A DNA stretch of 64,000 bases from CAXXOK01 sp963675655. GTDB taxonomy: Bacteria > Bacillota > Clostridia > Christensenellales > Aristaeellaceae. This document shows positions 17,561 to 26,472 of this stretch, piece after piece (position 1 is the first letter of the stretch; each line of letters opens with the position of its first letter). The notes under the pieces were generated by a model. It saw only the letters and a list, made by a program, of their open reading frames with translations, searched no databases and had not been told where the DNA came from. Where the stretch lies: positions 1,984,001-2,048,000 of the forward strand of contig OY776489.1 of NCBI GenBank assembly GCA_963675655.1, written 5' to 3'. A program made the position numbers and the translations under genes.

Positions 17561-19209
17561 GTCGCTCCGACGTTGTTAAAAAAGGACCGGAGCGCACCCC
17601 GCACCGTTCGCTGCTGAAAGCCTGCGGCTTTACCGACAGGCAGATGCAAAAGCCGTTTATCGGCATTGTCAACTCGTACAGCGAGGTTGTGCCGGGGCAT
17701 GTGCACCTGCAACAAATTGCCCGCGCCGTAAAGGACGGGGTGCTGATGGCAGGCGGTACGCCCATCGAGTTTAACACCATCGCCGTATGCGATGGCATCG
17801 CCATGGGGCATGAGGGAATGCGTTATTCACTCTGCACCCGTGAGCTGATTGCCGATACCGTGGAGTGCATGGCGCGAGCCCATGCGTTTGATGCGTTGGT
17901 GTTCATCCCCAATTGTGACAAGGTTGTGCCCGGTATGCTCATGGCAGCGGCGCGGCTCAACCTGCCCAGCATCTTCATCAGCGGCGGGCCGATGCTTTCG
18001 CTCAACGGCAAGGATTTGAACAGTGCTTTTGAAGCGGTAGGCGCTTACATGGCGGGCAAGATCGATCAGGAGCAGCTTAGCTGCATTGAAAACGACGTGT
18101 GTCCCACCTGCGGCTCCTGTTCGGGTATGTTTACCGCCAACTCCATGAATTGCCTGACCGAGGTGATCGGGCTGGGGCTGCCCGGCAACGGTACCGTACC
18201 TGCGGCATATTCGGCGCGTACACGGCTGGCCAAGGAAGCAGGCGTAAAGGTAATGGAGCTGCTGGAAAAGAACATCCGTGTATTGGATATTCTCACCCCG
18301 GCTTCGATTGAAAACGCACTGGTGGTGGATATGGCGCTGGGCTGCTCCACCAATACCGCATTGCATCTGGCTGCGATTGCCCACGAAGCGGGCGTGCCCT
18401 TTAACCTCAGCAAGATCAACGAAGTCAGCCAGAAAACCCCCAACCTTTGCAAACTCGCACCTGCGGGTATGCACCACGTGCAGGACTTAAACACCGCGGG
18501 CGGTATACCGGCAGTGATGGGTGAACTGCAAAAGCTGGGGCTGCTCAATGACGATTGTATGACCGTAACCGGCGAAACCGTTGCCAAGAACCTTTCCGGC
18601 GCGCATGTAACCGATGAGAAAGTAATCCGCTCCAAGGAAACGGCCTATTCGCAGGTCGGCGGGTTAGCTGTACTGTTTGGCAACCTGTGTGAAGGCGGCG
18701 CGGTGGTAAAACAGAGCGCCGTTGCCCCGGAAATGCTTACCCATTCCGGCCCCGCGCGGGTGTTTAACGGCGAGGAAGCGGCGGTTTCCGCCATCTATGC
18801 CGGTAAAATTAACCCCGGCGATGTTGTGGTGATTCGCTACGAAGGCCCCAGCGGCGGACCGGGGATGCGCGAAATGCTTTCGCCTACTTCTGCCATCGCG
18901 GGCATGGGGCTGGATAAGCAGGTAGCGCTGATCACCGACGGCCGTTTCTCCGGCGCTACGCGCGGCGCGGCTATCGGCCACATCTCTCCCGAAGCGGCGG
19001 CCGGCGGGTTGATCGCACTGGTGGAAGAGGGAGACACCATCGATATTGATATCCCGGGTAAAAGCCTGTCCCTGCGCTTGCCGCAGGAAGAAATTGATAG
19101 GCGGAGCGCCGCCTTCACCCCCCCGGAGCGCCCGCCCCAGACGGGATACCTAAAACGCTACGCCGCTATGGTATCATCCGCCGATCAAGGCGCCGTGTTC
19201 AAAGGATAA
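17557..19209 (+). CDS. ilvD: Dihydroxy-acid dehydratase
   Basis: Protein of 550 residues of the IlvD/Edd family. It dehydrates dihydroxyisovalerate and dihydroxymethylvalerate to the 2-oxo acids. Iron-sulfur ligands fit IPNCDK and CPTCGSCSGMFTANSM, and a third Cys lies near the N-terminus in the AVCDG motif. C-terminal motifs GPSGGPGMREM and TDGRFSGATRG are intact. It is translationally coupled to ilvC and 12 bp upstream of leuA. Confidence 0.97.
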   Translation: MSRSDVVKKGPERTPHRSLLKACGFTDRQMQKPFIGIVNSYSEVVPGHVHLQQIARAVKDGVLMAGGTPIEFNTIAVCDGIAMGHEGMRYSLCTRELIADTVECMARAHAFDALVFIPNCDKVVPGMLMAAARLNLPSIFISGGPMLSLNGKDLNSAFEAVGAYMAGKIDQEQLSCIENDVCPTCGSCSGMFTANSMNCLTEVIGLGLPGNGTVPAAYSARTRLAKEAGVKVMELLEKNIRVLDILTPASIENALVVDMALGCSTNTALHLAAIAHEAGVPFNLSKINEVSQKTPNLCKLAPAGMHHVQDLNTAGGIPAVMGELQKLGLLNDDCMTVTGETVAKNLSGAHVTDEKVIRSKETAYSQVGGLAVLFGNLCEGGAVVKQSAVAPEMLTHSGPARVFNGEEAAVSAIYAGKINPGDVVVIRYEGPSGGPGMREMLSPTSAIAGMGLDKQVALITDGRFSGATRGAAIGHISPEAAAGGLIALVEEGDTIDIDIPGKSLSLRLPQEEIDRRSAAFTPPERPPQTGYLKRYAAMVSSADQGAVFKG

Positions 19210-19221
19210 GGAGTGTAGAAA

Positions 19222-20724
19222 ATGCAACAGGTACGGATTTTTGATACGACTTTGCGCGATGGGGAGCAGGCTCCCGGTTGCAGTATGGACCTTGCCGAGA
19301 AAATTGAAATTGCCCAGGCGCTGGAGCGTATGAAAGTGGACGTGATCGAAGCCGGTTTTGCCATCGCCTCGCAAGGCGATTTCGAATCGGTACGGGCGAT
19401 TGCGCGCACCCTTATGAATACGACGGTTGCCAGCCTGTCCCGCGCTACGCCCAAGGATATTGATACGGCGTGGGAAGCGGTGAAAGAGGCGAAATCCCCG
19501 CTGATCCATACCTTTCTGGCCACCTCGCCCACGCATATGCAGTACAAACTGAAGATGAGCGAAGAGGAAGTGCTGGAAACCATTTCTAAAATGGTTCGCT
19601 ACGCCCGCAACCTCTCGCCCGAGGTGGAGTTTTCCGCCGAGGACGCTATGCGCTCAAATCCGGCTTTCCTGGCCAAGGCTGTGGATGCGGCGCTGCGTGC
19701 CGGCGCGCAGGTCATCAATATCCCGGATACGGTCGGGTACGCAACCCCTACCGAAATGGCCGAGATGATCGGGTACCTGAAAAAGAACGTGGAAAACATC
19801 GACACCATTACGTTATCGGTACACTGCCATAACGATTTGGGGCTGGCGGTCGCCAACTCGCTTGCTGCGGTGCAGGCGGGCGCGCGGCAGGTGGAATGCA
19901 CCGTCAACGGCATCGGCGAGCGCGCGGGCAACGCGGCGCTGGAAGAGCTTGCAATGGCCATTCACACCCGCCCGGACCTGTACCCCGTTACCTGCGGTAT
20001 CGACACTACGCGCATTTCGCCTACCAGCCGGCTGGTGTACAGTATCATCGGCCAGAACGCGCCGATCAACAAGGCGGTGGTCGGGCAGAACGCGTTTGCG
20101 CACGAAGCGGGCATTCACCAGCACGGCGTAATGGCCAACCGCGCTACGTACGAAATTATGACCCCCGAATCCGTCGGTTTGATGCAAAACCGCATGGTGC
20201 TGGGCAAGCATAGCGGCCGCCATGCCGTGGAAGAACGCCTGAGCGCTTTGGGCTATGTGTTGGAAAAACCCGAACTGGATAAACTGTTTAAACGTTTTAA
20301 AGAGCTGAGCGACCGGAAAAAGGTGATTACCGATTACGATCTGGAAGCGTTGGCCGTACACCGCCTCTCCAACGAAAGCGCCAAGAGCGGCTTTAAACTG
20401 GAGCGGTTTACCGTAAACAGCGGCAACTACGTTACCTCCAACGCTGTTGTCAGCGTATTGCACGACGGAGAGCGCTTTGAGGAAGTCGCCATGGGCGATG
20501 GCCCCATTGACGCTGCCTTCAACGCGGTGGATAAGCTGATTGAAGCGCCGGAGCACTCGCTGGAGGATTACGCGATTCAAACCATTTCCGAAGGTAAGGA
20601 CGCACAGGGCGAAGCGATTGTAAAAATCCGCTGCGGTGAGCGCGTGGTAACCGGGCGCGGCCTTTCCACCGACGTTGTCGAAGCCAGTATTTTGGCTTAT
20701 ATCAACGGTATGAATAAGCTGTAA
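19222..20724 (+). CDS. leuA: 2-isopropylmalate synthase
   Basis: Protein of 500 residues. The TIM-barrel catalytic domain opens with IFDTTLRDGEQAPG. The metal site shows HCHNDLGLAVANS and the GIGERAGNAALEE motif. A subdomain (GKHSGRHAVEERL) and the C-terminal LeuA regulatory domain (about 385-500) give leucine feedback inhibition. It condenses 2-oxoisovalerate with acetyl-CoA. AAGGAG precedes the ATG. The 127-bp gap to cimA holds two strong hairpins. Confidence 0.95.
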   Translation: MQQVRIFDTTLRDGEQAPGCSMDLAEKIEIAQALERMKVDVIEAGFAIASQGDFESVRAIARTLMNTTVASLSRATPKDIDTAWEAVKEAKSPLIHTFLATSPTHMQYKLKMSEEEVLETISKMVRYARNLSPEVEFSAEDAMRSNPAFLAKAVDAALRAGAQVINIPDTVGYATPTEMAEMIGYLKKNVENIDTITLSVHCHNDLGLAVANSLAAVQAGARQVECTVNGIGERAGNAALEELAMAIHTRPDLYPVTCGIDTTRISPTSRLVYSIIGQNAPINKAVVGQNAFAHEAGIHQHGVMANRATYEIMTPESVGLMQNRMVLGKHSGRHAVEERLSALGYVLEKPELDKLFKRFKELSDRKKVITDYDLEALAVHRLSNESAKSGFKLERFTVNSGNYVTSNAVVSVLHDGERFEEVAMGDGPIDAAFNAVDKLIEAPEHSLEDYAIQTISEGKDAQGEAIVKIRCGERVVTGRGLSTDVVEASILAYINGMNKL

Positions 20725-20730
20725 GGCGCT

Positions 20731-20811
20731 TGCTTCCATCGTTTGCCTATGTGGAAACGGCGGAAGCAGAGCCGATCCGGCTGCGGTGGCGCGTACCGCC
20801 TGCGCCGGATC
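20731..20811 (+). other. Tandem hairpins between leuA and cimA
   Basis: Hairpin 1 pairs TGCTTCC (20731-20737) with GGAAGCA (20762-20768), plus an inner CGTTT/AAACG helix. Hairpin 2 pairs GATCCGGC (20774-20781) with GCCGGATC (20804-20811), plus an inner GCGG/CCGC helix. A short T-run (20818-20822) follows, not directly abutting the stem. This could be a partial terminator or an RNA-processing/stability element. Confidence 0.5.
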
Positions 20812-20851
20812 AGACGCTTTTTAATACCGAGTACTGGAAAAGAGGTGACGT

Positions 20852-22432
20852 ATGACCAGATTGGAGATATTCGACAGCACCCTGCGGGATGGCGCGCAAG
20901 GCGAAGGCATCTCCTTTTCGGTGGCGGATAAGTTGAGCATCGTGCTCGCGCTGGATACCTTCGGTGTGGATTACATCGAGGCGGGCAATCCCGGCTCCAA
21001 CCCCAAGGATATCGAGTTTTTCCGCCGCGTAGGGGAGCTGAAACTGCAAAACGCGCGTCTGTGCGCCTTTGGCAGCACCTGTCGCAAAGAAACCCAGCCC
21101 GAGGACGACCCCAATGTGCGCTCCCTGCTTTCGGCAGGCACGCCGTCGGTGGCAATATTTGGAAAATGCTGGGATCTACACGTAACCAAAGTGCTGGGCA
21201 CTACCCTTGTGGAAAACCTGCGTTTGGTGCGGGATACGGTACGCTACTGCAAAGAGGACGGCAAGGAAGTCATTTTTGATGCGGAGCACTTTTTTGACGG
21301 ATACCACAACAATCCCGAATATGCCATGCAGGTGCTGGCAGCCGCGGACGAGGCGGGCGCGAACGTACTGTGCCTGTGCGATACCAACGGCGGTTTGCTG
21401 CCCGACGAAATTGCATCGATTGTGGAAAAAGTAAAAGAAGCTTTTCCCCGCACCCGTATCGGCATCCATTGCCATAACGATTCCGGATGTGCGGTCGCAA
21501 GCTCGTTGTTAGCGGTGCGCGCGGGCGCAACGCAGGTACAGGGCACCTTTACCGGCATTGGCGAGCGCTGCGGTAACACGGATTTGAGCTCCATTATCCC
21601 GGCGTTGAAGCTGAAAATGGGGCTGGAGTGCAAGGGCGATCTGCCCAACCTGCGCCATACCGCCACCCAGATATCCGAACTGTGCAACATGACGGTGTTT
21701 TCCGGCAAGCCTTATGTGGGCGCCAGTGCTTTTGCCCACAAGGGCGGCATGCACATTGACGGCGTAAGCAAGGTAAGCCGCAGCTTTGAGCATGTTCCGC
21801 CCGATTCGGTCGGCAATGAGCGGCGCTTCCTGATGAGCGAGGTTTCCGGCCGTACTACGGTACTGGCGAAGCTGGCTACAGTAGCGCCGGAGCTGAACAA
21901 GAACTCGCCGGAAGTGGCGCAGATCGTCGCAAGGCTTAAGGAACTGGAACACGAAGGCTACCAGTTCGAAGCGGCGGACGCGAGCTTTGAGCTGATGGTG
22001 CTGCGTACGCTGGAACGGTACAAGCCGCATTTCACGCTTGGTATGTACCGCACCAGCGGGGAATACCCCTTTCCGGACGGGGAACAGAGCGCGTCGGCAA
22101 TGCTGTCCATTCAGGTGGACGGGCAGCAGGAAACCACCGCCTCGATGGGCAACGGCCCTGTGCACGCGCTGGATACGGCGCTACGCAAGGCGCTTTCGGT
22201 ATTCTACCCCGAGCTTTCAAAAGTACGCCTGACGGACTATAAGGTACGTGTGCTTAGCGGGCGCATGGCATCCGCTGCCACTGTGCGTGTATTGATTGAA
22301 TGCGGGGACGGTGAAAACACGTGGACCACCGTAGGCGTATCTACCGACATTATCGCGGCCAGCTGGCAGGCGCTGACCGACTCGATTGAATATATCCTGC
22401 ATAAAAAGGAGGCTTCCGCCCAATGTCCATGA
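20852..22432 (+). CDS. cimA: Citramalate synthase
   Basis: Protein of 526 residues, related to LeuA but of the CimA type. It starts IFDSTLRDGAQGEGISFS and has VDYIEAGNPGSNPKD, FDAEHFFDGY, CDTNGG, HCHNDSGCAVASSL and FAHKGGMHIDGV, all typical of the CimA branch. The C-terminal regulatory domain spans about 400-520. It makes (R)-citramalate from pyruvate and acetyl-CoA. LeuCD and LeuB can convert this to 2-oxobutyrate, the isoleucine precursor, bypassing threonine deaminase. AGAGGTGA precedes the ATG. Its 3' end overlaps leuC by 10 bp, supporting a joint role. Confidence 0.93.
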   Translation: MTRLEIFDSTLRDGAQGEGISFSVADKLSIVLALDTFGVDYIEAGNPGSNPKDIEFFRRVGELKLQNARLCAFGSTCRKETQPEDDPNVRSLLSAGTPSVAIFGKCWDLHVTKVLGTTLVENLRLVRDTVRYCKEDGKEVIFDAEHFFDGYHNNPEYAMQVLAAADEAGANVLCLCDTNGGLLPDEIASIVEKVKEAFPRTRIGIHCHNDSGCAVASSLLAVRAGATQVQGTFTGIGERCGNTDLSSIIPALKLKMGLECKGDLPNLRHTATQISELCNMTVFSGKPYVGASAFAHKGGMHIDGVSKVSRSFEHVPPDSVGNERRFLMSEVSGRTTVLAKLATVAPELNKNSPEVAQIVARLKELEHEGYQFEAADASFELMVLRTLERYKPHFTLGMYRTSGEYPFPDGEQSASAMLSIQVDGQQETTASMGNGPVHALDTALRKALSVFYPELSKVRLTDYKVRVLSGRMASAATVRVLIECGDGENTWTTVGVSTDIIAASWQALTDSIEYILHKKEASAQCP

Positions 22433-23685
22433 CCATGACGCAAAAAATACTGGCCGCCCATTGCGGAAAGGAAACCCTCACCGTCGGAGAGATGATTCTC
22501 GCGAATACCGATTTGGTGCTGGGCAACGACATCACTTCGCCCGTGGCAATCAACGAGTTTCAAAAAGCCGGATGCGACTGCGTTTTCGATTGTAACCGCA
22601 TCGCGTTGGTAATGGATCACTTTACCCCCAACAAGGATATTAAAGCGGCTGAGCAGACCAAAAAGGTACGCGAATTTGCGGGGGATAAAGGCATCCCCAA
22701 TTTCTTCGATGTTGGCGAAATGGGCGTTGAGCATGCGCTGCTACCCGAAAAAGGCATGGTGACCGCGGGCGATCTGGTGATCGGCGCAGACAGCCACACC
22801 TGCACCTACGGCGCGCTGGGCGCTTTCTCCTCCGGCGTTGGCTCCACCGATATGGCGGCTGCTATGGCGTACGGTAAGGTATGGCTGCGGGTGCCTGCGG
22901 CGATTAAAGTGGTGCTTACCGGCAAACTGCAAAAGTATGTATCCGGTAAAGACGTGATTTTAAGCCTGATCCACACCCTCGGCGTGGATGGCGCGCTGTA
23001 CCAGTCGCTGGAATTCACGGGCGAAGGCGTGGCTGCGCTCACGATGGACGATCGCCTGTGCATCTGCAATATGGCGATTGAAGCGGGCGGTAAAAACGGC
23101 ATTTTCCCGGTAGACGAGCAGACACTCAGCTACCTGACCGAGCACGGCGCAAAGCCCCCCAAGGTGTACGTCGCCGACGAGGACGCGGAATATGCACGCA
23201 CCATTCACATGGATTTGAGCACGCTTACTCCGGTGGTTGCGTTCCCGCATCTGCCGGAAAACGGCAAAACGTTTGATGAGATCGGCGATGTAAAAATCGA
23301 CCAGGTCGTGGTCGGCTCCTGCACCAACGGCCGTATTTCCGATCTGCGCGAAGCAGCGGAAATCCTGAAGGGCCGCAAGGTAGCCAAGGGCGTTCGTACG
23401 CTGATTATCCCCGCGACGCAGAGCATTTGGATGCAGGCGGTCAAGGAGGGGCTGATGGACATTTTCATCGCGGCGGGCTGCGCCGTATCAACCCCCACGT
23501 GCGGCCCCTGCCTGGGCGGACATATGGGCATCCTCGCCAAGGGCGAGCGGTGCGTAGCCACCACCAACCGTAACTTTGTCGGCCGCATGGGCGACCCGCA
23601 AAGCGAGGTATACCTCGCCAGCCCCGCAGTGGCGGCGGCGTCCGCGGTGATGGGCAAAATTGCCCAGCCCAGCCAGCTTCCCTGA
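22423..23685 (+). CDS. leuC: 3-isopropylmalate dehydratase large subunit
   Basis: Protein of 420 residues, aconitase superfamily. 4Fe-4S ligands lie in VVGSCTNGR and in CGPCLGGHMG. Substrate motifs GADSHTCTYGALGAF and NMAIEAGGKNGIFP are present. It isomerises 2- to 3-isopropylmalate, and citramalate derivatives when fed by CimA. The short ~420-residue form is that of the archaeal/clostridial LeuC2 type. The start overlaps cimA, with AGGAGG about 11 nt upstream. Confidence 0.95.
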   Translation: MSMTMTQKILAAHCGKETLTVGEMILANTDLVLGNDITSPVAINEFQKAGCDCVFDCNRIALVMDHFTPNKDIKAAEQTKKVREFAGDKGIPNFFDVGEMGVEHALLPEKGMVTAGDLVIGADSHTCTYGALGAFSSGVGSTDMAAAMAYGKVWLRVPAAIKVVLTGKLQKYVSGKDVILSLIHTLGVDGALYQSLEFTGEGVAALTMDDRLCICNMAIEAGGKNGIFPVDEQTLSYLTEHGAKPPKVYVADEDAEYARTIHMDLSTLTPVVAFPHLPENGKTFDEIGDVKIDQVVVGSCTNGRISDLREAAEILKGRKVAKGVRTLIIPATQSIWMQAVKEGLMDIFIAAGCAVSTPTCGPCLGGHMGILAKGERCVATTNRNFVGRMGDPQSEVYLASPAVAAASAVMGKIAQPSQLP

Positions 23686-23721
23686 TTCCGGCCAACCTGT
23701 TTTTTGAAAGGAGATTTTGCT

Positions 23722-24207
23722 ATGCTGCTTAAAGGCAACGCTTTGTGCTATGGCGACCATGTGGATACGGACGTCATCATTCCCGCGCGCTACCTCAACA
23801 CCTCCGACCCCAAGGAACTGGCGGCGCACTGTATGGAGGATATTGACCCCGACTTTTTACAGAAGGTGAAACCCGGCGATATGATCGTCGCAGGGCAGAA
23901 CTTCGGCTGCGGCTCCTCCCGCGAACATGCGCCGCTGGCGATTAAAACCGCCGGCGTATCCTGCGTGATCGCCAAGAGCTTTGCACGTATTTTTTACCGC
24001 AACGCGATCAACATCGGCCTGCCCATCATCGTATGCGACGGGGAGTTTAACAACGGCGATGATTTGGAAGTGGATTTAACGTCCGGTAACATTGTGAACC
24101 ACACCACCGGGCAAAGCTATTCTTTCCCGCCGTTTCCGGAGTTCCTGCAAAAGATCATTGAGGCGGGCGGCTTGATGAAAGCAATGGCGGGAGGAGAAAT
24201 CGCGTGA
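23722..24207 (+). CDS. leuD: 3-isopropylmalate dehydratase small subunit
   Basis: Protein of 161 residues. YGDHVDTDVIIPARYL and NFGCGSSREHAP are the aconitase swivel-domain signatures. The start at 23722 is chosen because AAAGGAG (23707-23713) sits 8 nt upstream; an in-frame ATG at 23704 would overlap that site. It forms the LeuCD heterodimer. The stop overlaps the leuB GTG start by 4 bp. Confidence 0.95.
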   Translation: MLLKGNALCYGDHVDTDVIIPARYLNTSDPKELAAHCMEDIDPDFLQKVKPGDMIVAGQNFGCGSSREHAPLAIKTAGVSCVIAKSFARIFYRNAINIGLPIIVCDGEFNNGDDLEVDLTSGNIVNHTTGQSYSFPPFPEFLQKIIEAGGLMKAMAGGEIA

Positions 24208-25271
24208 CGTATAACATTGTTTTGGTGCCGGGCGACGGCATCGGCCCGGAGATTGTAGACGGCGCCGTACAGGTGCTGGAAGCGGTCGGCAAGAAGTACG
24301 GCCATACCTTCACCTTTGAAACCGTGCTGGCGGGCGGCTGTGCTATCGACAAGACCGGCGTGCCCCTGCCGCAGGAAAGCCTTGATAAGTGCTTGCAAAG
24401 CGACAGTGTTTTACTGGGCGCGGTAGGCGGCCCCAAATGGGATACGCTGCCCGGGCATCTGCGCCCGGAACGTGCGCTACTGGGCATCCGTAAAGAGTTG
24501 GGGTTGTTTGCCAACCTTCGCCCCGCCAAGCTGCAAAAGGAGCTGGCAGCGGCTTCGCCCCTGCGGGCGGATATTGCCGCGCGCGGCGTAGATTTGCTGA
24601 TCGTGCGTGAGCTAACGGGCGGCATGTACTTCGGCCCCCGCGGCCGCGGCGAAGGGGAGATGGGCGAGAACGCCTACGATACCGAAATTTACAGCAAGGG
24701 CGAGATTGAGCGCATTGGCCGCGTCGGCTTTGAAACAGCCATGAAGCGCGGCAAGAAGCTGTGCAGCATCGACAAAGCCAATGTGCTGGAAAGCTCCCGG
24801 CTGTGGCGCGAAACCATGCACGAGATGGCGAAAGCCTACCCGGAAGTGGCGTATAGCGATATGCTGGTGGACAATGCCGCTATGCAGTTGATTCAAAACC
24901 CCACGCAGTTTGACGTAATCGTAACCAGTAACCTGTTTGGCGACATCCTCTCGGATGAGGCCAGCCAGTTGACCGGCTCTATCGGCTTGCTCGCGAGCGC
25001 ATCGCTTGGCGAAGGTACGCGCGGCATGTACGAGCCGATTCACGGCTCTGCGCCGGATATCGCGGGGCAAGGCATCGCCAACCCGATTGCGACCATCCTG
25101 TCCACTGCCATGATGCTGAATCTTTCCTTCGGCCTTGCCGAAGAAGCAAAAGCGGTGGAAAACGCGGTGGAAACCGTGCTGGCTTCCGGCGCGCGCACCA
25201 AGGATATTGCCGCGGGCGGCGCGTTTATCTCCGGTGCGGAGATGACGAAGAAAATCATCGAGGCACTGTAA
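24204..25271 (+). CDS. leuB: 3-isopropylmalate dehydrogenase
   Basis: Protein of 355 residues with a GTG start overlapping the leuD stop; AGGAG lies upstream. Motifs: VLVPGDGIGPEIV at the N-terminus, RELTGGMYFG, TNLFGDILSDEASQL-like (SNLFGDILSDEAS, metal-binding Asp residues) and GSAPDIAGQGIANP for NAD binding. It oxidises 3-isopropylmalate to 2-oxoisocaproate, and the methylmalate analogue in the citramalate route. It is the last gene of the operon; a strong hairpin follows. Confidence 0.97.
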   Translation: MTYNIVLVPGDGIGPEIVDGAVQVLEAVGKKYGHTFTFETVLAGGCAIDKTGVPLPQESLDKCLQSDSVLLGAVGGPKWDTLPGHLRPERALLGIRKELGLFANLRPAKLQKELAAASPLRADIAARGVDLLIVRELTGGMYFGPRGRGEGEMGENAYDTEIYSKGEIERIGRVGFETAMKRGKKLCSIDKANVLESSRLWRETMHEMAKAYPEVAYSDMLVDNAAMQLIQNPTQFDVIVTSNLFGDILSDEASQLTGSIGLLASASLGEGTRGMYEPIHGSAPDIAGQGIANPIATILSTAMMLNLSFGLAEEAKAVENAVETVLASGARTKDIAAGGAFISGAEMTKKIIEAL

Positions 25272-25293
25272 GTAAAAGAAAAATATCTGCACA

Positions 25294-25330
25294 CAGCCCC
25301 CGGCAGCAATTTGTTGCCGGGGGCTGGTTT
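25294..25330 (+). terminator. Terminator of the ilv-leu operon
   Basis: Perfect 12-bp stem CAGCCCCCGGCA (25294-25305) with TGCCGGGGGCTG (25315-25326). The tail GGTTTAAG has only a short T-run. Confidence 0.75.
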
Positions 25331-25441
25331 AAGCATCATTTCTTTTAAACCGTTTGAGCATTCCACATGCTGGAAAGTCTTTGCACGTTTGGAATGAGTT
25401 GAGAACTGCATTTTAGAGGAAAGCAATGAATAGGTGGATTT

Positions 25442-25627
25442 TTAATACCGTTTCAGCTCAGGGGTTACGACTGGTTTTCCATCCGGGTCTAAAAGGGGCG
25501 TCAACCCACCGGCATATCCAGAAGAATGCCACAGGTAATTAATGCCTGTCTCTTTATCCACCCAGATTTCCATCGGGTTCATGGAGCCCTGTTTATAAAT
25601 ACGTTCAAAGCGTTTGTCATCCCACAT
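25442..25627 (-). CDS. Small DUF6440 family protein
   Basis: Protein of 61 residues. The segments EIWVDKETGINYLW, GYAGGLTPLLD and DGKPVV match the short DUF6440 family, whose function is unknown. An AAGGAG site and a TTGCAC-17-TATGCT promoter (25664-25692) lie upstream. It is monocistronic, with no link seen to its neighbours. Confidence 0.75.
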   Translation of the reverse strand: MWDDKRFERIYKQGSMNPMEIWVDKETGINYLWHSSGYAGGLTPLLDPDGKPVVTPELKRY

Positions 25628-25663
25628 GGTAACACGCTCCTTCTTAATGTTAATTTCATTGCC

Positions 25664-25692
25664 AGCATATCATGGCTGATCAGGCAGTGCAA
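25664..25692 (-). promoter_or_regulatory. Promoter of the DUF6440 gene
   Basis: Minus strand: TTGCAC (25692-25687), 17-bp spacer, TATGCT (25669-25664). Confidence 0.5.
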
Positions 25693-25830
25693 GGGAGGAT
25701 GCTTCTATACCGCACAGGAGAGTCTCACACCTGCGGTCTACGGTATAAAAAAGCGGTGTCAATAGGGATATATAGGGGTATTGTAAAAAAGTAGACAGAA
25801 TATAACCCTTTGCAGAAAGGTTGAGTATTG

Positions 25831-26277
25831 ATGAAGAAGATTTGGCAATCCAAAGGCTTATGGCTTGTGCTTTTAATCGCCGGGGCAATGGCGACGCTTT
25901 CCGGCTGCGCCGCTACAACGGAAACCACAACGAATGCGGCAGCCGGCACGGATGCATCTGCCGGGGTATACCAGACCATTACGCCGCAGGAAGGCAAACA
26001 ACTTTTAGATGGCGATTCCGGCGTGATTCTGGTGGACGTACGCGAGCAATCGGAATATGACGATGGGCACATTCCGGGCGCGATTTTACTGCCGCTGGGG
26101 CAGATTAACGAGCAGGCGGCAACGGTGCTACCCGATCAAGCTGCGACGATCATCGTATACTGCCGCAGCGGACGGCGAAGCCAATCCGCGGCGAACGCGC
26201 TGCTTTCCCTCGGATACACCAACGTACTGGATATGGGTGGTATTAGCAGCTGGCCGTACGACGTGGTAACCGACTAA
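25831..26277 (+). CDS. Rhodanese-domain lipoprotein
   Basis: Protein of 148 residues from ATG 25831; a TTG codon just before it is an alternative. The signal peptide ends in lipobox LSGC with Cys26 the predicted lipidated residue, then a Thr/Ala-rich linker. The rhodanese domain (about 50-145) has the active-site loop CRSGRR with catalytic Cys111, plus VDVREQSEYDDGHIPGA. It is likely an extracytoplasmic sulfur or persulfide carrier; the substrate is unknown. It is a single gene with a following terminator. Confidence 0.9.
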   Translation: MKKIWQSKGLWLVLLIAGAMATLSGCAATTETTTNAAAGTDASAGVYQTITPQEGKQLLDGDSGVILVDVREQSEYDDGHIPGAILLPLGQINEQAATVLPDQAATIIVYCRSGRRSQSAANALLSLGYTNVLDMGGISSWPYDVVTD

Positions 26278-26309
26278 AAAGTGCGGTCACATAAAAATAG
26301 AATTGCCCT

Positions 26310-26355
26310 GGGTTCCGGCTTGCCGCTGTCAGCAGTGGAGGCCGGAACCCCTTTT
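26310..26355 (+). terminator. Terminator after the rhodanese gene
   Basis: GGGTTCCGGC (26310-26319) pairs with GCCGGAACCC (26341-26350), with a further inner CTG/CAG helix. TTTT follows at 26352-26355. Confidence 0.8.
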
Positions 26356-26395
26356 ATTATTTGCCTTACAGTTCTGTCATCAAGCGCCCTTTTCC

Positions 26396-26424
26396 TTGAC
26401 AGGCATCGAAAAAAAAGATAAGAT
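26396..26424 (+). promoter_or_regulatory. Promoter of the membrane glycosylation cluster
   Basis: Consensus TTGACA (26396-26401), 17-bp spacer, TAAGAT (26419-26424). It lies about 50 bp before the GTG start of the first gene. Confidence 0.7.
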
Positions 26425-26472
26425 ACAACCGGTATAAAACGCTGTGAAAATTGGTTAAAGGGGGAAACGGCC

